From assembly GCA_038380435.1 (NCBI GenBank), contig JAWZYU010000004.1, positions 24,588,001 through 24,652,000 on the forward strand: a stretch of DNA of 64,000 bases. The letters run 5' to 3'. A model generated the notes under the pieces. That model saw only the letters and a program-made list of their open reading frames with translations. It was not told the DNA's origin and did not search any database. Source of the stretch: Ryuthela nishihirai. Its lineage: Eukaryota > Arthropoda > Arachnida > Araneae > Heptathelidae. Shown here piece by piece: positions 44,386 to 56,851 of this stretch. The position numbers and the translations under genes are program-made. Every line of letters starts with the position of its first letter. Within the stretch, counting starts at the first letter, position 1.

Positions 44386-44997
44386 CTCAACTCAAGGTTA
44401 CAGAGTTTGAAAATTTGTTTTCTCATTGATGTAGCATTGAAACGTCGATTTCATTATCCGCCCCCCCCCCCCCTTCCTTAAATAAAGCTTCCTCATCCAC
44501 CCAACCTCCTGAACTTCATTTGCTCCTCGATTGAAGCTACAGGAAAAAACAACAACAGAGTCTCTTTCAACATTTCGTCTCACTGGGAAACAAGCGAGAC
44601 TTGTAACAAGAGGTTCCAGGTTCGATCCCCTTCTTCCGAGCTCTTTTCCGAAAAATCCTTGAGGAAAAGTCAACGAATGCCTTTTCTACAGAGTCTCCCC
44701 AAAATGTATATATTTATTTTTTACATTTTTATGTTTTTGAAATATTTAGTAACTCCTAAGCAATGATGTTAAATAAATCACTGGTTTTTATTTACTTATT
44801 GGTTGCCTTTTTCAATAATTACTTATTGATTACCTATTATTTAACCTTTTCAAAAAATCTAATCCCCTTCAAACAATATTTTCAAAATGCGCCACTGCTG
44901 CATTGTTTTGGCGGGAGTCTCCCGTCTGTTCGTAACATCAATCCAGTGGGCCAGCTCGAGCGATGGGGATTCAACTCAGTTCAGTTCGGATTTTTGA
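44386..44997. other. Spacer with C run and tRNA-like stretch
   Basis: A C run at 44,461-44,473. AGGTTCCAGGTTCGATCCCC at about 44,610-44,630 resembles a B box and may be a diverged SINE head. No gene. Confidence 0.4.
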
Positions 44998-45374
44998 GTT
45001 GTTTTACCTCTGAGCGGCACTTTTTTGCACACCATGGGCTAAATGGCCAGGTCACATGGACCCCGAAGGCTCAGAGAAGGTTGGGGGAGGGGACCCACTG
45101 GAACAGCTGTTGGGAGACAAATGGTAGCCTCCCGTCAAGGCCATCCAGCGTGTTCTTTAACGTGCACAGGGTGTCTCTCCCGAACACGGGGCCACGGCTT
45201 AACGTCCCATCCGACGGACGGCGGCCTTTCCAAGCCCATCGGTGTCCCCTACTGACCGTGGGCAGGGCGGGGAATTTTGCGGAGATAAATCTCAACGCTG
45301 ACCCAGCTGGGACTCGAACCTGGGAATTACAGATTACGAGCCTGGCGCGCTATCGACTGAGCCACCCCCGCCCC
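44998..45374 (-). repeat. SINE-B, full-length reference copy
   Basis: On the minus strand the head is tRNA-like: GGTGGCTCAGTCGATAGCGC (A box), then CCAGGTTCGAGTCCCA (B box). It is followed by GTTGAGATTTATCTCCGCAA, a GC-rich body, and the end CTCAGAGGTAAAAC. About 375 bp, longer than typical tRNA SINEs. The best copy for defining this family. Confidence 0.9.
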
Positions 45375-46165
45375 ACTCAGTTCAGCATTACGTTGTTCAG
45401 AGGCAAAACAACTCGAAAAGTTTGGAAAATAAATATCAATGCAGAAAGTCTTTAATTGGATTCAAATGCTGAATATTTTAATAAAGATATCTGAGTAGAC
45501 TGATTCTATATGTAAACTGAATGTTTGGAATACTTTGATCATTTAATCACCTAACGCGGAATAGGGAAAGTATTTAATTTGCCTTTGTTGTTTCAGCTGA
45601 AAGCAATATCAGCTGAAAGCAATATCAGATGAGGAATGTCTTTCTTTTTCTCCTGCAAAGCCGAATGAAAAAAACAAACTTTCACTTTCATCTCACTTTC
45701 TAAAAATCGATTTCTTGTTGTTATATTTGTCCAGACGATTTCCTAGAATTTTTTCCGAGCTGTACCCCGTGGCCGACGCATCACGAAGTTTCTCTTTGTA
45801 AACTACGCAGAAAAAAACGGTGCTGTGAGCGGCGTGATGACGTCACCGTTGAATGTCGACACGATGCGCAGGCACGTCATCGATTACCGAGGCAACAGCG
45901 AGGAGGAAATCGTCTCTTCGTCAACAACCGTGACCCTGTTTGTTAATCATGACCCGGAACGAGAATCAACCGGCGATCGTCCGAAAAGATGCGTATTTAA
46001 AAAATATTGGCGCAACAAGGGGAAGCGAAGGTGCGTCTGTCCTCCCCCCTGCAATCGGAAAAATTAAATATCTTTTTAATGATAAATAGCGGACAAAGCT
46101 GTAAAATTAATAGACATTAAAATGCAGTACTATTACTGACATACAGTAGATTGAAAAAAAAATAT
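45375..46165. other. Unassigned stretch with an open frame
   Basis: The frame 45,825-46,067 (80 residues; MRRHVIDYRGNSEEEIVSSS) has balanced composition and lies in the GC-richer part, so an exon is conceivable. No homology is recognised and no splice pattern is compelling. Confidence 0.3.
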
Positions 46166-46167
46166 GT

Positions 46168-46365
46168 ACGAGTGGTTAGCGCGCTTGGCTACTGATCTAA
46201 GGGGCCTGGGTTCGAGCCCCGGGTAAGGCATGGCTGTTTGTGTCGTGTTTCTGCTGAGTGCCTGCCATCTTCCCAGACCTTCTACTATGGCATATAAACT
46301 GACAGCCTCCTGTCAGACCTTTGTGGCAAGCAGCTGCTTGAGGGGGTATTTATTTATTTTTATAT
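46168..46365 (+). repeat. SINE-A copy, full length
   Basis: GAGTGGTTAGCGCGCTTGGC, GGTTCGAGCCCCGGGTAAGG, GGCATATAAACTGACAGCC and CAAGCAGCTGCTTGAGGGGG, then a TTTA-rich tail. Confidence 0.9.
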
Positions 46366-46845
46366 ATTTCGTTTTCGCTTCCTCCCTTCCAAAACCTTCC
46401 CGAGTAATGAATGAATTTGAACCATTTGCCACACTCAGTTCAGCGCAAGTTGCTGCCACCTCGATGCAGAAGTGGCATCACTCTGGTTCACCCTACTAAC
46501 GCCGAGATGCTGGTTCGAGTCCCCGGTTGCCATGGTCGCTTTCGAAATCGTTTTGTGAATTAGATGGAACGACCATTTTGGATCAGCACTCATAACAGCA
46601 GGGAAGAAGTGACGTAACTTCGGGATGATTTTGGGTGAAGGGAACTGCTGTGTATAATATGCATTTTTTTTAGGTTTATTGAGTTACAGTAATAAAATCT
46701 GAGATACAAAGCCCAGGTTAATTGGCAAAATTATCTGAAATGTCACAATTTCAGTGAACAGGTACATTGAATAGCATCGTAACCTAAGAATTTTCTATAA
46801 AAATATGGAAGAAGTAGTAGTAGTATATTTATTTCATATGTCACC
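46366..46845. other. Non-coding stretch
   Basis: GATGGAACGACCATTTTGGA at 46,563 repeats 26,685. A B-box-like GGTTCGAGTCCCCGG at 46,511 may be a further SINE head. A GTA microsatellite at about 46,813-46,824. Confidence 0.4.
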
Positions 46846-46849
46846 TGCA

Positions 46850-47806
46850 AAGTTTGAAATCCGGCATTCTATAGAATGCCTAGGCATTGTATATAATGCC
46901 TAAAACTAGCCGGCAATGTATGAAACGATTCATATTTCACACATTTCATAGGCATTCTATAGAATGCCAAAAGGCAAATCGCCAAAGTATAAAATACTCC
47001 CGGCAGTGACGTTTAATGTCGCAATGCGAGCCACGTGACTCTCGACGCTCGCCTCAAACAGAGAGCCAGAGCACTCAGTCCAATTCGAATTGACCAGTAA
47101 ATGTTCCCCTGGGTCCCCTATAGGCTCACCCTGATTGCCAGATCCGCCAGTCCCTAGTTTCGATAAAAAAGAGCGCCGTAGTTGGACACCAAAAAGACAC
47201 CCTTCCATTCGGAAAAGCGCCCCCTAGCGTTGTAAGAGTGTAAAAGAGGGTTGCCTCAATAGGGATCCCAAAGTTTGAGAACCCTAGCTTCCATAGAAAG
47301 AGAGTTAAGGTCAAAAAACAGATTAAAAAAAGTCATCAAAAAACGACATATCACAAGCATCTCGGAACTCCACTGAAATAGATTTGACAAGTAGTAAAGT
47401 GAAATACGAGTATCCTAACTCGAATTGCAAACTTCGAATATTCAACACTTTACTGATTCGTTCTCACTTGGCTTTACCTCATTTGGGGCGTTTTTTACAA
47501 TGCGGACGACAAATTCATTACAGGTTATGATGTTAATATTTCTGACGGTAGTTCAGCAATGGTATTTTTCTCTTTTTGTAGAAAAATCCCGTATCTTATA
47601 TTTTGTACTTCTTACATTTTCACATGCATCTTTTCAATAAAAGCCTTTTTCATACTTTGCCGAAATAGTATTTGTCATTCTATATAATGCCTAGGTATTC
47701 TAAACAATGCCTAGGGAAAGTATGTAATAATTCTCATATTTCATACATTGCCTAAAAACGCCGGGTATTCTATAGAATGCCGGCTTTTCATACATTGCCG
47801 GTAACA
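46850..47806. mobile_element. Palindrome-rich non-autonomous DNA transposon
   Basis: Imperfect inverted ends (GCAAAGTTTGAAATCCGG at left; inverse of GGCAATGTATGAAAAGCCGG at right). The perfect 18-bp palindrome GGCATTCTATAGAATGCC occurs at 46,863-46,880 and 46,951-46,968, with a near copy at 47,764-47,781. Variant ATT(G/C)TATATAATGCC half-sites and GGCAA(A/T)GTATGAAA motifs recur next to both ends. The interior has no transposase. Exact ends and target duplication are uncertain. Confidence 0.65.
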
Positions 47807-48690
47807 CATATATTGTTTAACTCTATACAAAAGATTTTGGGATCGCACAAAAGTGGATTGGTTCGTCAGATCGCCACAAGGAAATAATTTAAAACGCAAA
47901 CATCAGTCGTCACGTGGTAGAAAATACACAAAAGGGGAAAACATCTTAGGAACAAAAAAATGCGAAAACATTTTTAGTAATCCAGAAAGTGTGATATTCA
48001 AAACGGAAGTAACATTCAATATCTCTGTTGTATATAAGCAATTCTAGAAAATTGAGTCATGCAACTTAAACGAATTTTTACACATTTATTTGCGAAATCA
48101 TCTGAAGTCAAATATTTTTGCTATAACTAGAGCATGAATTTCTAACGTTGCGGGTCTAATCGCAAAATGCTTCTATCCCTTTTATTTTAAAACTTAGAGT
48201 TAAAACATTTCTGATTCTGATTTTCATTATTTTTCTTGATTTTCACATTTATTGGCTTCAGTACATGATTCTTTCAGAATGGCTTCACTAGACAACTATC
48301 ATAGATGGTCTCAGTGACCGCACTAGACAACTATCACAGATTGATTCACATGTTGAAAAAAAAAACATGATTCTTGAGGATTAATTTATTCATCCGAAAA
48401 TCATTCACATTGCTACAGTTTCACATATAAATGAATGTTAAGATGCTAATCGATGCATGGAATGTGGCGGATCCAATCAGACTGTCCAATTGGTCTCCGT
48501 GTTAGGAAATGCAAGCCTTGAATGCAGATGTGCTCCACCTTTTTATCAAAGATGGCGTATTAAACTCTCTCTAGTAACAACAGACAACGTGATACAATTT
48601 AAGCACTCAATGTATCAATAGACGACATGGATAAACGAAAAATACCTTTAGTTGATGGCCCATATTTATATAAATAAAATAAAATAAATA
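47807..48690. other. AT-rich spacer
   Basis: No gene recognised. A local direct repeat CACTAGACAACTATCA lies at about 48,287 and 48,322. Confidence 0.4.
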
Positions 48691-48693
48691 AAT

Positions 48694-48870
48694 ACCCCCT
48701 CAAGCAGCTGCTTGCCACAGAGGTGTGACAGGAGCCTGTCAGTTTATATGCCACAGTAGAAGGTCTGAGAGGATGGCAGGATCTCAGCAGAAAAACGACA
48801 CATACATCCATGCCTTATCCGGGGCTCGAACCCAGGTCCCGTAGATAAGTAGTCAAGCGCGCTAACCACA
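48694..48870 (-). repeat. SINE-A copy
   Basis: CCCCTCAAGCAGCTGCTTGCC through CTGACAGG... to GGGGCTCGAACCCAGGTCCC and GCGCGCTAACCA. Minus strand with a TTTA-type tail at 48,675-48,694. Confidence 0.9.
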
Positions 48871-49022
48871 GCATTTGTAAATATGTCATTTCGTAATGAA
48901 GATTAGACCAATCCCATCGGCACACACAGAAAAAACCATTATCGATTCTTGAACAACAGAAGTGGAACACTGACAGTGATGCAATATTCTGAAAAGTAAC
49001 CAGAGCAACGGATGTTGAAAAT

Positions 49023-49795
49023 GCAGCCTGACCTCCATGGTCATAATCTGTTGTTGATGATCTGAGATGAAGTTCAGAGCAATGGAAGGTGAGAAGGCAG
49101 CCTGACCTCCATGGTCATAATCTGTTGTTGATGATCTGAGATGAAGTTCAGAGCAATGGAAGGTGAGAAGGCAGCCTGACCTCCATGGTCATAATCTGTT
49201 GTTGATGATCTGAGATGAAGTTCAGAGCAATGGATGGTGAGAAGGCAGCCTGACCTCCATGGTCATAATCTGTTGTTGATGATCTGAGATGAAGTTCAGA
49301 GCAATGGAAGGTGAGAAGGCAGCCTGACCTCCATGGTCATAATCTGTTGTTGATGATCTGAGATGAAGTTCAGAGCAATGGAAGGTGAGAAGGCAGCCTG
49401 ACCTCCATGGTCATAATCTGTTGTTGATGATCTGAGATGAAGTTCAGAGCAATGGAAGGTGAGAAGGCAGCCTGACCTCCATGGTCATAATCTGTTGTTG
49501 ATCATCTGAGATGAAGTTGAGAGCAATGGAAGGTGAGAAGGCAGCCTGACCTCCATGGTCATAATCTGTTGATGATCTGAGATGAAGTTCAGAGCAATGG
49601 AAGGTGAGAAGGCAGCCTGACCTCCATGGTCATAATCTGTTGTTGATGATCTGAGATGAAGTTGAGAGCAATGGAAGGTGAGAAGGCAGCCTGACCTCCA
49701 TGGTCATAATCTGTTGTTGATGATCTGAGATGAAGTTCAGAGCAATGGATGGTGAGAAGGCAGCCTGACCTCCATGGGCATCTGTCAGAGAGGGA
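49023..49795 (+). repeat. 74-bp tandem array
   Basis: About ten and a half units beginning GCAGCCTGACCTCCATGGTC, at 49,023, 49,097, 49,171 and so on. One unit near 49,541 is 71 bp (a lost GTT). Units are almost identical, so the array is young. The last unit decays into related single-copy DNA to about 49,850. The 74-bp period is not a multiple of three, which argues against coding. Confidence 0.93.
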
Positions 49796-49849
49796 TGCTG
49801 TGAGCAGTAATGAGAACAACGGATGATCAGAAGATAGCCTGACCACCTT

Positions 49850-51900
49850 TGGGATGCTGCAGTTGTACTCTATGATTCTTGGTCTGGTCATTAATCTTTG
49901 AATCCATCTTGAAGTAATTACCCACGAACGAGTGTGATCGTCATGTTTGCCATTTTGATTTATATCCTGAAAGACAGGATCAGTTAGATTTTTTGTCACA
50001 ATTCCCGACACCTCAACTAACAACAGCTCTTGCATTCTACCTCCCGCGAATGCTGATTTCTGGGGGTTTTGTTTTCTTTCAGGCAAAAGTTTCGATTCAC
50101 AAGGAACATTTAATTATACACACCATGTTGTTTTTCGTTCGAAAACTTTTTTTGTGCATGTTCCTGGATGTCGACGTTTCACACGTGTGCATCTGCTTCG
50201 TAAAGAGTAAAATTTCCTTTTAAAATACTTTTCTTAATATTATTAAAATGATAAACTTATTTCTTTTTCACTTAAACTTAAAAATTTAATTTGATCTTTC
50301 CAGAAAGAGGTTTCCAGAGCTCAGACTTTACCGGTGGCCGGTCTCCGATATCAAATGAAGAATTCTTCTATTGATATCGGAGATAAATACAGAGCGTTGC
50401 AGAAGTCTGCGTTAAAACGAGAAGCCAAATGGAATCGATGATAAAATATGAAAATGGCGGTCGAAGCTGCTGTTCAAATAAGATTTTCTGCTGCCATTCA
50501 GTTCAAAGACTGAAAGCGATGCTCTTGATTGAGATAACCTTTTAAGAAGCTGAGAAGAAATATTTACGTTAGTCACTGCAAGCGATGTTGAAAACTGCAT
50601 CACCATCTTGTCGCAAGATTCTCTAATGTTTACGTTTTAACTACTTGTCAACAGAAATATTCGGTCTTCTTGTTTAACAAAGGAACACGAAAGGAACGAG
50701 TTAGTTACAAAACAACTTAAAACAAGTGGCTATTCAGCAGGTTTTATTAATAAACTATTACGAATACCTTCGAAATTCGATGCCGAACTAAAAAACATGG
50801 GGGGGGGGGGGAGGAAATATGGTTCCAAGTTTTGAAATTGGGTTCTCTTATAGATAAAGACTTGAAGTTTTAAAGCAATTCATTTTCGGTTGGAAATCGA
50901 CGAGTCCCTTGAACGTGCGCCCCCCTCCCTCTGTCCCCCAAATGGAATGCAAAAATAAAAGTAGTTTTTAACTCGAACTTTTGACTATTATAAGTAGAGA
51001 CTCGAATTTTTAAGGCGCCATGGGGTGATACAAGAGACACCTGTACGAAATTTAGGACTGGTGGGTCAAGGATTTGAGGAATGAGAAGGTACAGAAATCT
51101 GTTAGAGAATAATCTGTTGGAACAATTTTTAGAGGTAATTAAGTTCTCGTCAACGATGACAACTGTTAGCAGTCTCCTACAGTTGGAGAACTGCAAGAAA
51201 CGTATGCATTGTGGACGTGTCCTCCCGGACACGGCGATTATTTGCATTTAGAATGACATATTTCACGCCTTTCAAAGACATTGCACTCTCTTTAAGCTAC
51301 GGATTCTCGACCTATATTCCCATTTTGATTCACTCCATCATGTGCTTTCTTTTCAAGATACTCCAAAATTTACAAAGTATTTCATTTCGGAATCCATGAA
51401 TTTTCTGAAGATCATTGCGCAGCAGAAATATGATTCCCCTTCCTGTTTTTGCATCTTCGACGAGTACTTGCAATCATATTCTTTGCTTGCAATTGGACAT
51501 TTCATGCACTGATGAGAGGTCTGTTAAGGGAAAAATCTACTGTCTTTTAAATCCTTTCGTTTGCTTCAAGAGTTGTCTACATGAACAAAGAACATCTTCT
51601 CAGCCATTTCGAAATCAGTGAAGCAGCAGCAAAATCTGTGGGCGAAATCAGTCAATCAAAGACAATACATTGGACTGAAGTAACAGAAGAGAGATGACGC
51701 ATTATGATGGAAAAAAAGCAATAGAACAATAACAAAAGACAAAACCGGATCTAACGGGGCAGCGAAAGTAAACAATTAAAAAGGAGGAAAAATAACAACA
51801 ACAATACATATTTACGCTATTCCTCAAGAATCATTTCTGATTTTGAAAAATGCAGAATGATGCTGTTTCACTTCATACACATCCACCCAATCTATTTTTT
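49850..51900. other. Long non-coding or unassigned stretch
   Basis: A hairpin near 50,340-50,390 pairs TCTCCGATATCAA with TTGATATCGGAGA across an AGAATTCT core. A G run at 50,799-50,811. Frames of 60-125 codons occur on both strands without recognised domains. Confidence 0.35.
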
Positions 51901-51904
51901 TTAA

Positions 51905-52020
51905 TTGGAGTTCCCGCCATTCTCTCAGACCTTCTATTATGGCATATAAACTGACAGGCTCCTGTCAGACCTCTGTGGCAAGCAGCTGCTTGAGGGGGGG
52001 ATTTTTTATTTATTTATTTT
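51905..52020 (+). repeat. SINE-A copy, head lost
   Basis: CTCTCAGACCTTCTATTATGG, CATATAAACTGACAGGCTCC and AGCAGCTGCTTGAGGGGGG, then a TTTATTTATTTA tail. Confidence 0.88.
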
Positions 52021-52355
52021 ACAACAGATGATAGTGAGGTAAAGTAACCAAAAGTGTAAAAGACCCCGGAATCAGCACATTTCTTCCTATTTCCTATTCA
52101 AATAATGATAAAGCAGATGAGATATCCAAAAGATATAAGAGTTGATTACAGAACAGAAATCTCCATTTTGATTTTACTTACTTGTACGATCTTCCTTATT
52201 CACTTACTTGGGCGATCTTTGTTACTTACTTTAAAGTTGGTTGATTTTAACCACGAATTATATAACCTAGTTGTCTTGTTGTTAATGTGTAAAACTTAAA
52301 TTTGAATTCGAGAGTTGGAGGAGGCTCCAACCCTCGAAGAAATAAAATTATCTTT

Positions 52356-52796
52356 ACAACATCAATGCTATTGAACTGAAGTGATTCACCTTTTTACAAC
52401 ACCAATGCTATTGAACTGGAGTGATTCACCTTTTTACAACACCAATGCTATTGAACTGGAGTGATTCACCTTTTTACAACACCAATGCTATTGAACTGGA
52501 GTGATTCACCTTTTTACAACACCAATGCTATTGAACTGGAGTGATTCACCTTTTTACAACACCAATGCTACTGAACTGGAGTGATTCACCTTTTTACAAC
52601 ACCAATGCTATTGAACTGGAGTGATTCACCTTTTTACAACACCAATGCTATTGAACTGGAGTGATTCACCTTTTTACAACACCAATGCTATTGAACTGGA
52701 GTGATTCACCTTTTTACAACAGCAATGCTATTGAACTGGAGTGATTCACCTTTTTGCAACACCAATGCTATTGAACTGGAGTGATTCACATTTTTA
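52356..52796 (+). repeat. 40-bp tandem array
   Basis: Eleven units of ACAACACCAATGCTATTGAA plus CTGGAGTGATTCACC and a T5 run, with exact 40-bp spacing from 52,396. Only a few units carry single substitutions. Confidence 0.95.
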
Positions 52797-55380
52797 GCAT
52801 TGGGGGCTGCAAGTGCAGTCGGGGAAAGTCTCCTATAGATAAATAACCTCGATAGTTTGGGAATAGCAAATTCTTGTTTCAAAAGTGACATATTGAGAGA
52901 GATGATTCTGCTATCACGTGGCTGAGTATTTTTTGTCAATATACTTGATGCGTAAAAATTCTTATTCTTAAAAATGTCAGATTCTCGAATTTTTCAAAAA
53001 TTTTACTCTAGGGTCACACAATCAGTTCGTTGGGGTTTGAAGGAAAGAGCCAATCATCCGGTGTAAAATACAACGGCTCTCAAAATTAAAGGATAACGTT
53101 TAAATCAAATGTGCGTAGAAAAGTATATAAGGGCATATCACCAGTTAAAAGAGACTGAAAAAAATTAAAACATTTCTTTCAATATAAGCATTTAAATAAT
53201 TATATATTTGTATATCTTCATAATCCCAAAAAATTGTGTTCAGCTGATGCAGCAGTAACCAGGAAAAATGTCATGTGTAATACATAATACAGGAAGGAGC
53301 AAATATTCCCTCTTGCTGGCTACTACGGAGTCTGTGTTAATAATAACATTTTAATGCCTGGAGCCTTGAAAAATCCAAAACGAGTACCGCTTACCACGAT
53401 AAGTTTCGTACGATGCATATTGATCAACGAATCACAGGCTTTTGTCATTTGCATTCTTAATTTCACCTCCCTCAAAACTGAACACTCTTCGCTTTCAGTT
53501 CATGGAGTCAAACCTTTGCATGGCTATTCTAATAAATATGCATGGCTATTCTAATAATATACTATTCTAATAAATATTCGTTGCATGGCTATTCTAATAA
53601 ATATGGTTTGTTTGTAACTGAGGATGACGAAGAACGGGATCCTTTTAACAAGGTTCTCGGTAAAAAAAAAAACGATATAGATCAACATCCTGCCACTGGC
53701 CCTCTTTTCCTACCTGTCGAGAATTTTTTTTCTCAATCTAGCCTCATTTGCTCTGTTTGCTTCCAGATTTCTTTCTAGTTTCCTATTATCCTCAACTTCC
53801 AGATTATCCTCCAGTGAGATATGTCTGTTGACGAATTGTATCCCATCATTAGAAAATCCGGAATCCTTAAACAGAGGATGTTTCTTCATTTCCCTCCTCG
53901 GACATCTGAAAGGGTTCTCGTCTGAGATCTCTTGAGAGGATCTCGGTTGCGAAGGACGAAATGCTTCTAACTCGATATGCTTCACGCGGCGGCATTTCCT
54001 GTTTTTCCATTCGATTCCAGTTGAGTGGCATCTGCTTCATTTGTTCCCAGGTGCTGCTGTCATGCCACAAGCTGTGGCACAGATTCCTTTAGAGGCAAAG
54101 GTTCATGTTGTTGCGTGTGACATTGTCATAACAGAAGAATAGAGGTTTGTGGGCTAACGGGGCAGAAATAAACAACCATCTCGTTCATTCAGCGTTATCG
54201 AAGTAATATGGTGCCGAAATGCATTAAACCAACGCTTTATTATCAACAATGTTAAAACATTAAAGATATTCGAAAAATTTGAAAACTCGGGATTTCGTGA
54301 TGCAAAGAAAAATATCCTAAAGACAGTTCTGTGTTTCAACCAAAATATTACTAAAACTTATTTACTTTACTTACTTTTATATTCACTTACTTTACGAGTA
54401 GGTTCTTTATTTGTAAAAGGCCAGAACATCCAAAATTTGAGTAGACCTTTGGGAAACAAAAGATAATGGCAAATAAGCAACACTCCATACATCAAATCAA
54501 AGAGACTTAAGAAATGTCGTCAATTTCTTTTATACACATATTTTAGATTTGAAAAAATAAAAATAAAAAATGTGTCATGTATCGCAGTGAAAAGATGCAT
54601 TCGAAACTCAGTAACTTCTAAAATAACCTTGTTACGAAAAAAATGCGATTTAACGCAAATATATTTAATTACATCTCTCAAAACAGTGATTTTTTTTTTT
54701 GGGGGGGGGGGGGAAGAGAGAGAGAGAGATTATTATAGAGGCAACTGACCTCAGAAATTATGACTGTGGATCATCTACAACGAAAAACTTAACAAACGCT
54801 TCAAACCATAAGTGATTTTAAAATCTGAATTGGCATTACACTGCGTCTCCACACGCGCACAAAAAAATTGTAATAAAAATACCTTAGATCTTATAAAAAG
54901 AGAAGGATTGTAGAATTATAAATTCATCGACTCCGTGAGTCACGGGCATTGATTTAAGGAGGCACCGAATCTTATCAATTGAATCCCAGAAGAAAATTTT
55001 GCCCATAGCTGGGTGGTCGCATAAACTTCTCGAACACTGTACAAAAACTTTTATTCACATAGCCACATTATATAAAAAATATATTTTCAATAAATATTTA
55101 TGTTCGGCCCTCCTCTATGATCTAGCACTAACAAAGATGAACCCTGGCCCTTCAAGGATCTCTTTACGAACCCTAATCTTAAATGAGACAGAGACCTCTG
55201 CCTGTCACCTACCGATGCAAAGTCTCATCATCTCTCTTTATATCGATCACGTGAGAGTTTCTTCGCACAGGGGCCAATAGGGATACGACACGCCGATCTG
55301 AGCTCACCTGGCGAAGTAGAAGTTGAATGATCCCTATTCATCCTCTCACATCCAGCAGTCAATATATCTCGACTTTTCTC
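52797..55380. other. Unassigned AT-rich stretch
   Basis: The minus-strand frame 53,985-53,710 (91 residues, rich in E, R, N and S) looks protein-like but has no recognised homology. A repeated CATGGCTATTCTAATAAATA occurs three times at about 53,519-53,604. A T10G14 and GA microsatellite lies at about 54,690-54,730. Confidence 0.35.
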
Positions 55381-55384
55381 AGGG

Positions 55385-55722
55385 TTCCCAGGTTCGAGTC
55401 CCAGCTGGGTCAGCGTTGAGATTTATCTCCGCAAAATTCCCCGCCCTGCCCACGGTCAGTAGGGGACACCGCTGGGCTTGGAAAGGCCGCCGTCCATCGG
55501 ATGGGACGTTAAGCCGTTGCCCCGTGTGCGAGAGAGCCATACCCTGTGCACGTTAAAGAACACGCTGGATGGCCTTGACGGGAGGCTACCATCTGTCTCC
55601 CAACAGCTGTTCCAGTGGGTCCCCTCCCCCAACCTTCTCTGAGCCTTCGGGGTCCATGTGACCTGGCCATTTAGCCCATGGTGTGCAAAAAAGTGCCGCT
55701 CAGAGGTAAAACAACCCAACCC
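55385..55722 (+). repeat. SINE-B copy
   Basis: CCCAGGTTCGAGTCCCAGCT (B box) through GTAGGGGACACCGCTGGGC to GCCGCTCAGAGGTAAAACAA. The A box is missing; otherwise close to the copy at 44,998-45,374 in inverse orientation. Confidence 0.9.
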
Positions 55723-56340
55723 AACTTTTCTCAGCTGGAGGCTTTCAGACATCTGACAGTTACAGATCTACTATCCTACTGTAAAAAACAGATGTGTATT
55801 TGGAATAAGAATAGAGAGAATCTTGAAGGCATGACATGTGGTCTATGTCACATGACAAATTTTGTTGTCAACATTCTTTTTAATGTTTTAATGTTTTGTT
55901 ACACGCACACCTGGATGAGTTCATGCTGTCAAATTATTTAGTTTGTATCAATGTAAATTCATATCAAGAAGATAAATGAATAAAAAAGTGTCGCAGGTGT
56001 TCGGCAGAATCAATTTCCTAGGCAAAGGGTTTTGCGGTTTCCAAAAGCTGGAGAATGAAGCTAACACTTTTCTGGATTTGGCGTTTGTCGTCGCTGTGGC
56101 CGAGTGATGAGCTTGCTTCGCTGCAGATCACTGGGCCTCAAGACCCACATGAAAACAAAGATATTTCAAAGATATATTCATTTCTGCTGAGGTCTCGCCT
56201 TCCTCACAGACCTTTTCTGTGATGTCAGACCTCCGAGACCTCCTTCAGAGGAAATTGCTTTCCTGGATCAGTTGGTAAATTTCCTGGTCATTATTATTGA
56301 AATGATGTTTCTCAGAAATTTAATCTTTATTTCTCAAGTA
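55723..56340. other. Spacer
   Basis: No gene recognised. A short TGGCCGAGTGATGAGC near 56,098 resembles the SINE-A A box but without the usual body, suggesting a very diverged relative. Confidence 0.4.
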
Positions 56341-56341
56341 C

Positions 56342-56527
56342 TGTGGCCGAGTGGTTAGCGCGCTTGGCTACTGATCTACGGGACCTGGGTTCGAGCCCCG
56401 GGTAAGGCATGGATGTTCGTGCTGTTTTTCTGCTGAGGTCCTGCCATCCTCTCAGATCTTCTACTGTGGCATATAAACTGACAGGCTCCTGTCAGACCTC
56501 TGTGGCAAGCAGCTGCTTGAGGGGGGA
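56342..56527 (+). repeat. SINE-A, best full-length copy
   Basis: TGTGGCCGAGTGGTTAGCGC, GGGTTCGAGCCCCGGGTAAG, CTGCTGAGGTCCTGCCATCC, GGCATATAAACTGACAGGCT and GCAGCTGCTTGAGGGGGG. About 185 bp with intact A and B boxes. The head resembles serine/leucine-type tRNAs. Confidence 0.92.
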
Positions 56528-56850
56528 TCACATATAGCTACCAAAACCTGTATCTAAAAACTTCAATTCTTCTACATAATACCCGAAACAATCAATCAAC
56601 CAACCACTTTAATACCTAGCTTGAGTATGGAATTTACTCCATAATTGGGAACAGTTACCAATAAGAGTACAGTTAATAAGGGCTGAACTTTGTTTTCAGG
56701 AAATTCTGGACTTTATTAATAAATTTGAGCAAGTTGATCCGACCAAAATAGACGTTTCGTGTAATAACACCACTGTTGCCAAGTTTTTTGTTCTGCAGTT
56801 TTTTTTTCTGTGAATTTCACGCAAATAATTATTTACCGAGGTGTTTTGAT
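56528..56850. other. Spacer
   Basis: AT-rich; nothing recognised. Confidence 0.4.
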
Positions 56851-56851
56851 T

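Noticed and set aside
45307..45372. tRNA gene on the minus strand
   Set aside because: It is the head of SINE-B; the same body follows in other copies and the 3' half does not fold as a tRNA.
49589..50086. 165-codon minus-strand ORF
   Set aside because: Its C-terminal half is the 74-bp tandem array read in changing frames; the rest has no recognisable domain.
52356..52796. CRISPR array
   Set aside because: The units are contiguous tandem copies without variable spacers, and the genome is eukaryotic.
53710..53985. Host exon on the minus strand
   Set aside because: Composition looks protein-like, but there is no homology, no convincing splice sites and no neighbouring exons.
56342..56420. 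tRNA gene
   Set aside because: A and B boxes are present but the sequence is the head of a 185-bp SINE repeated throughout the window, and no acceptor stem closes.
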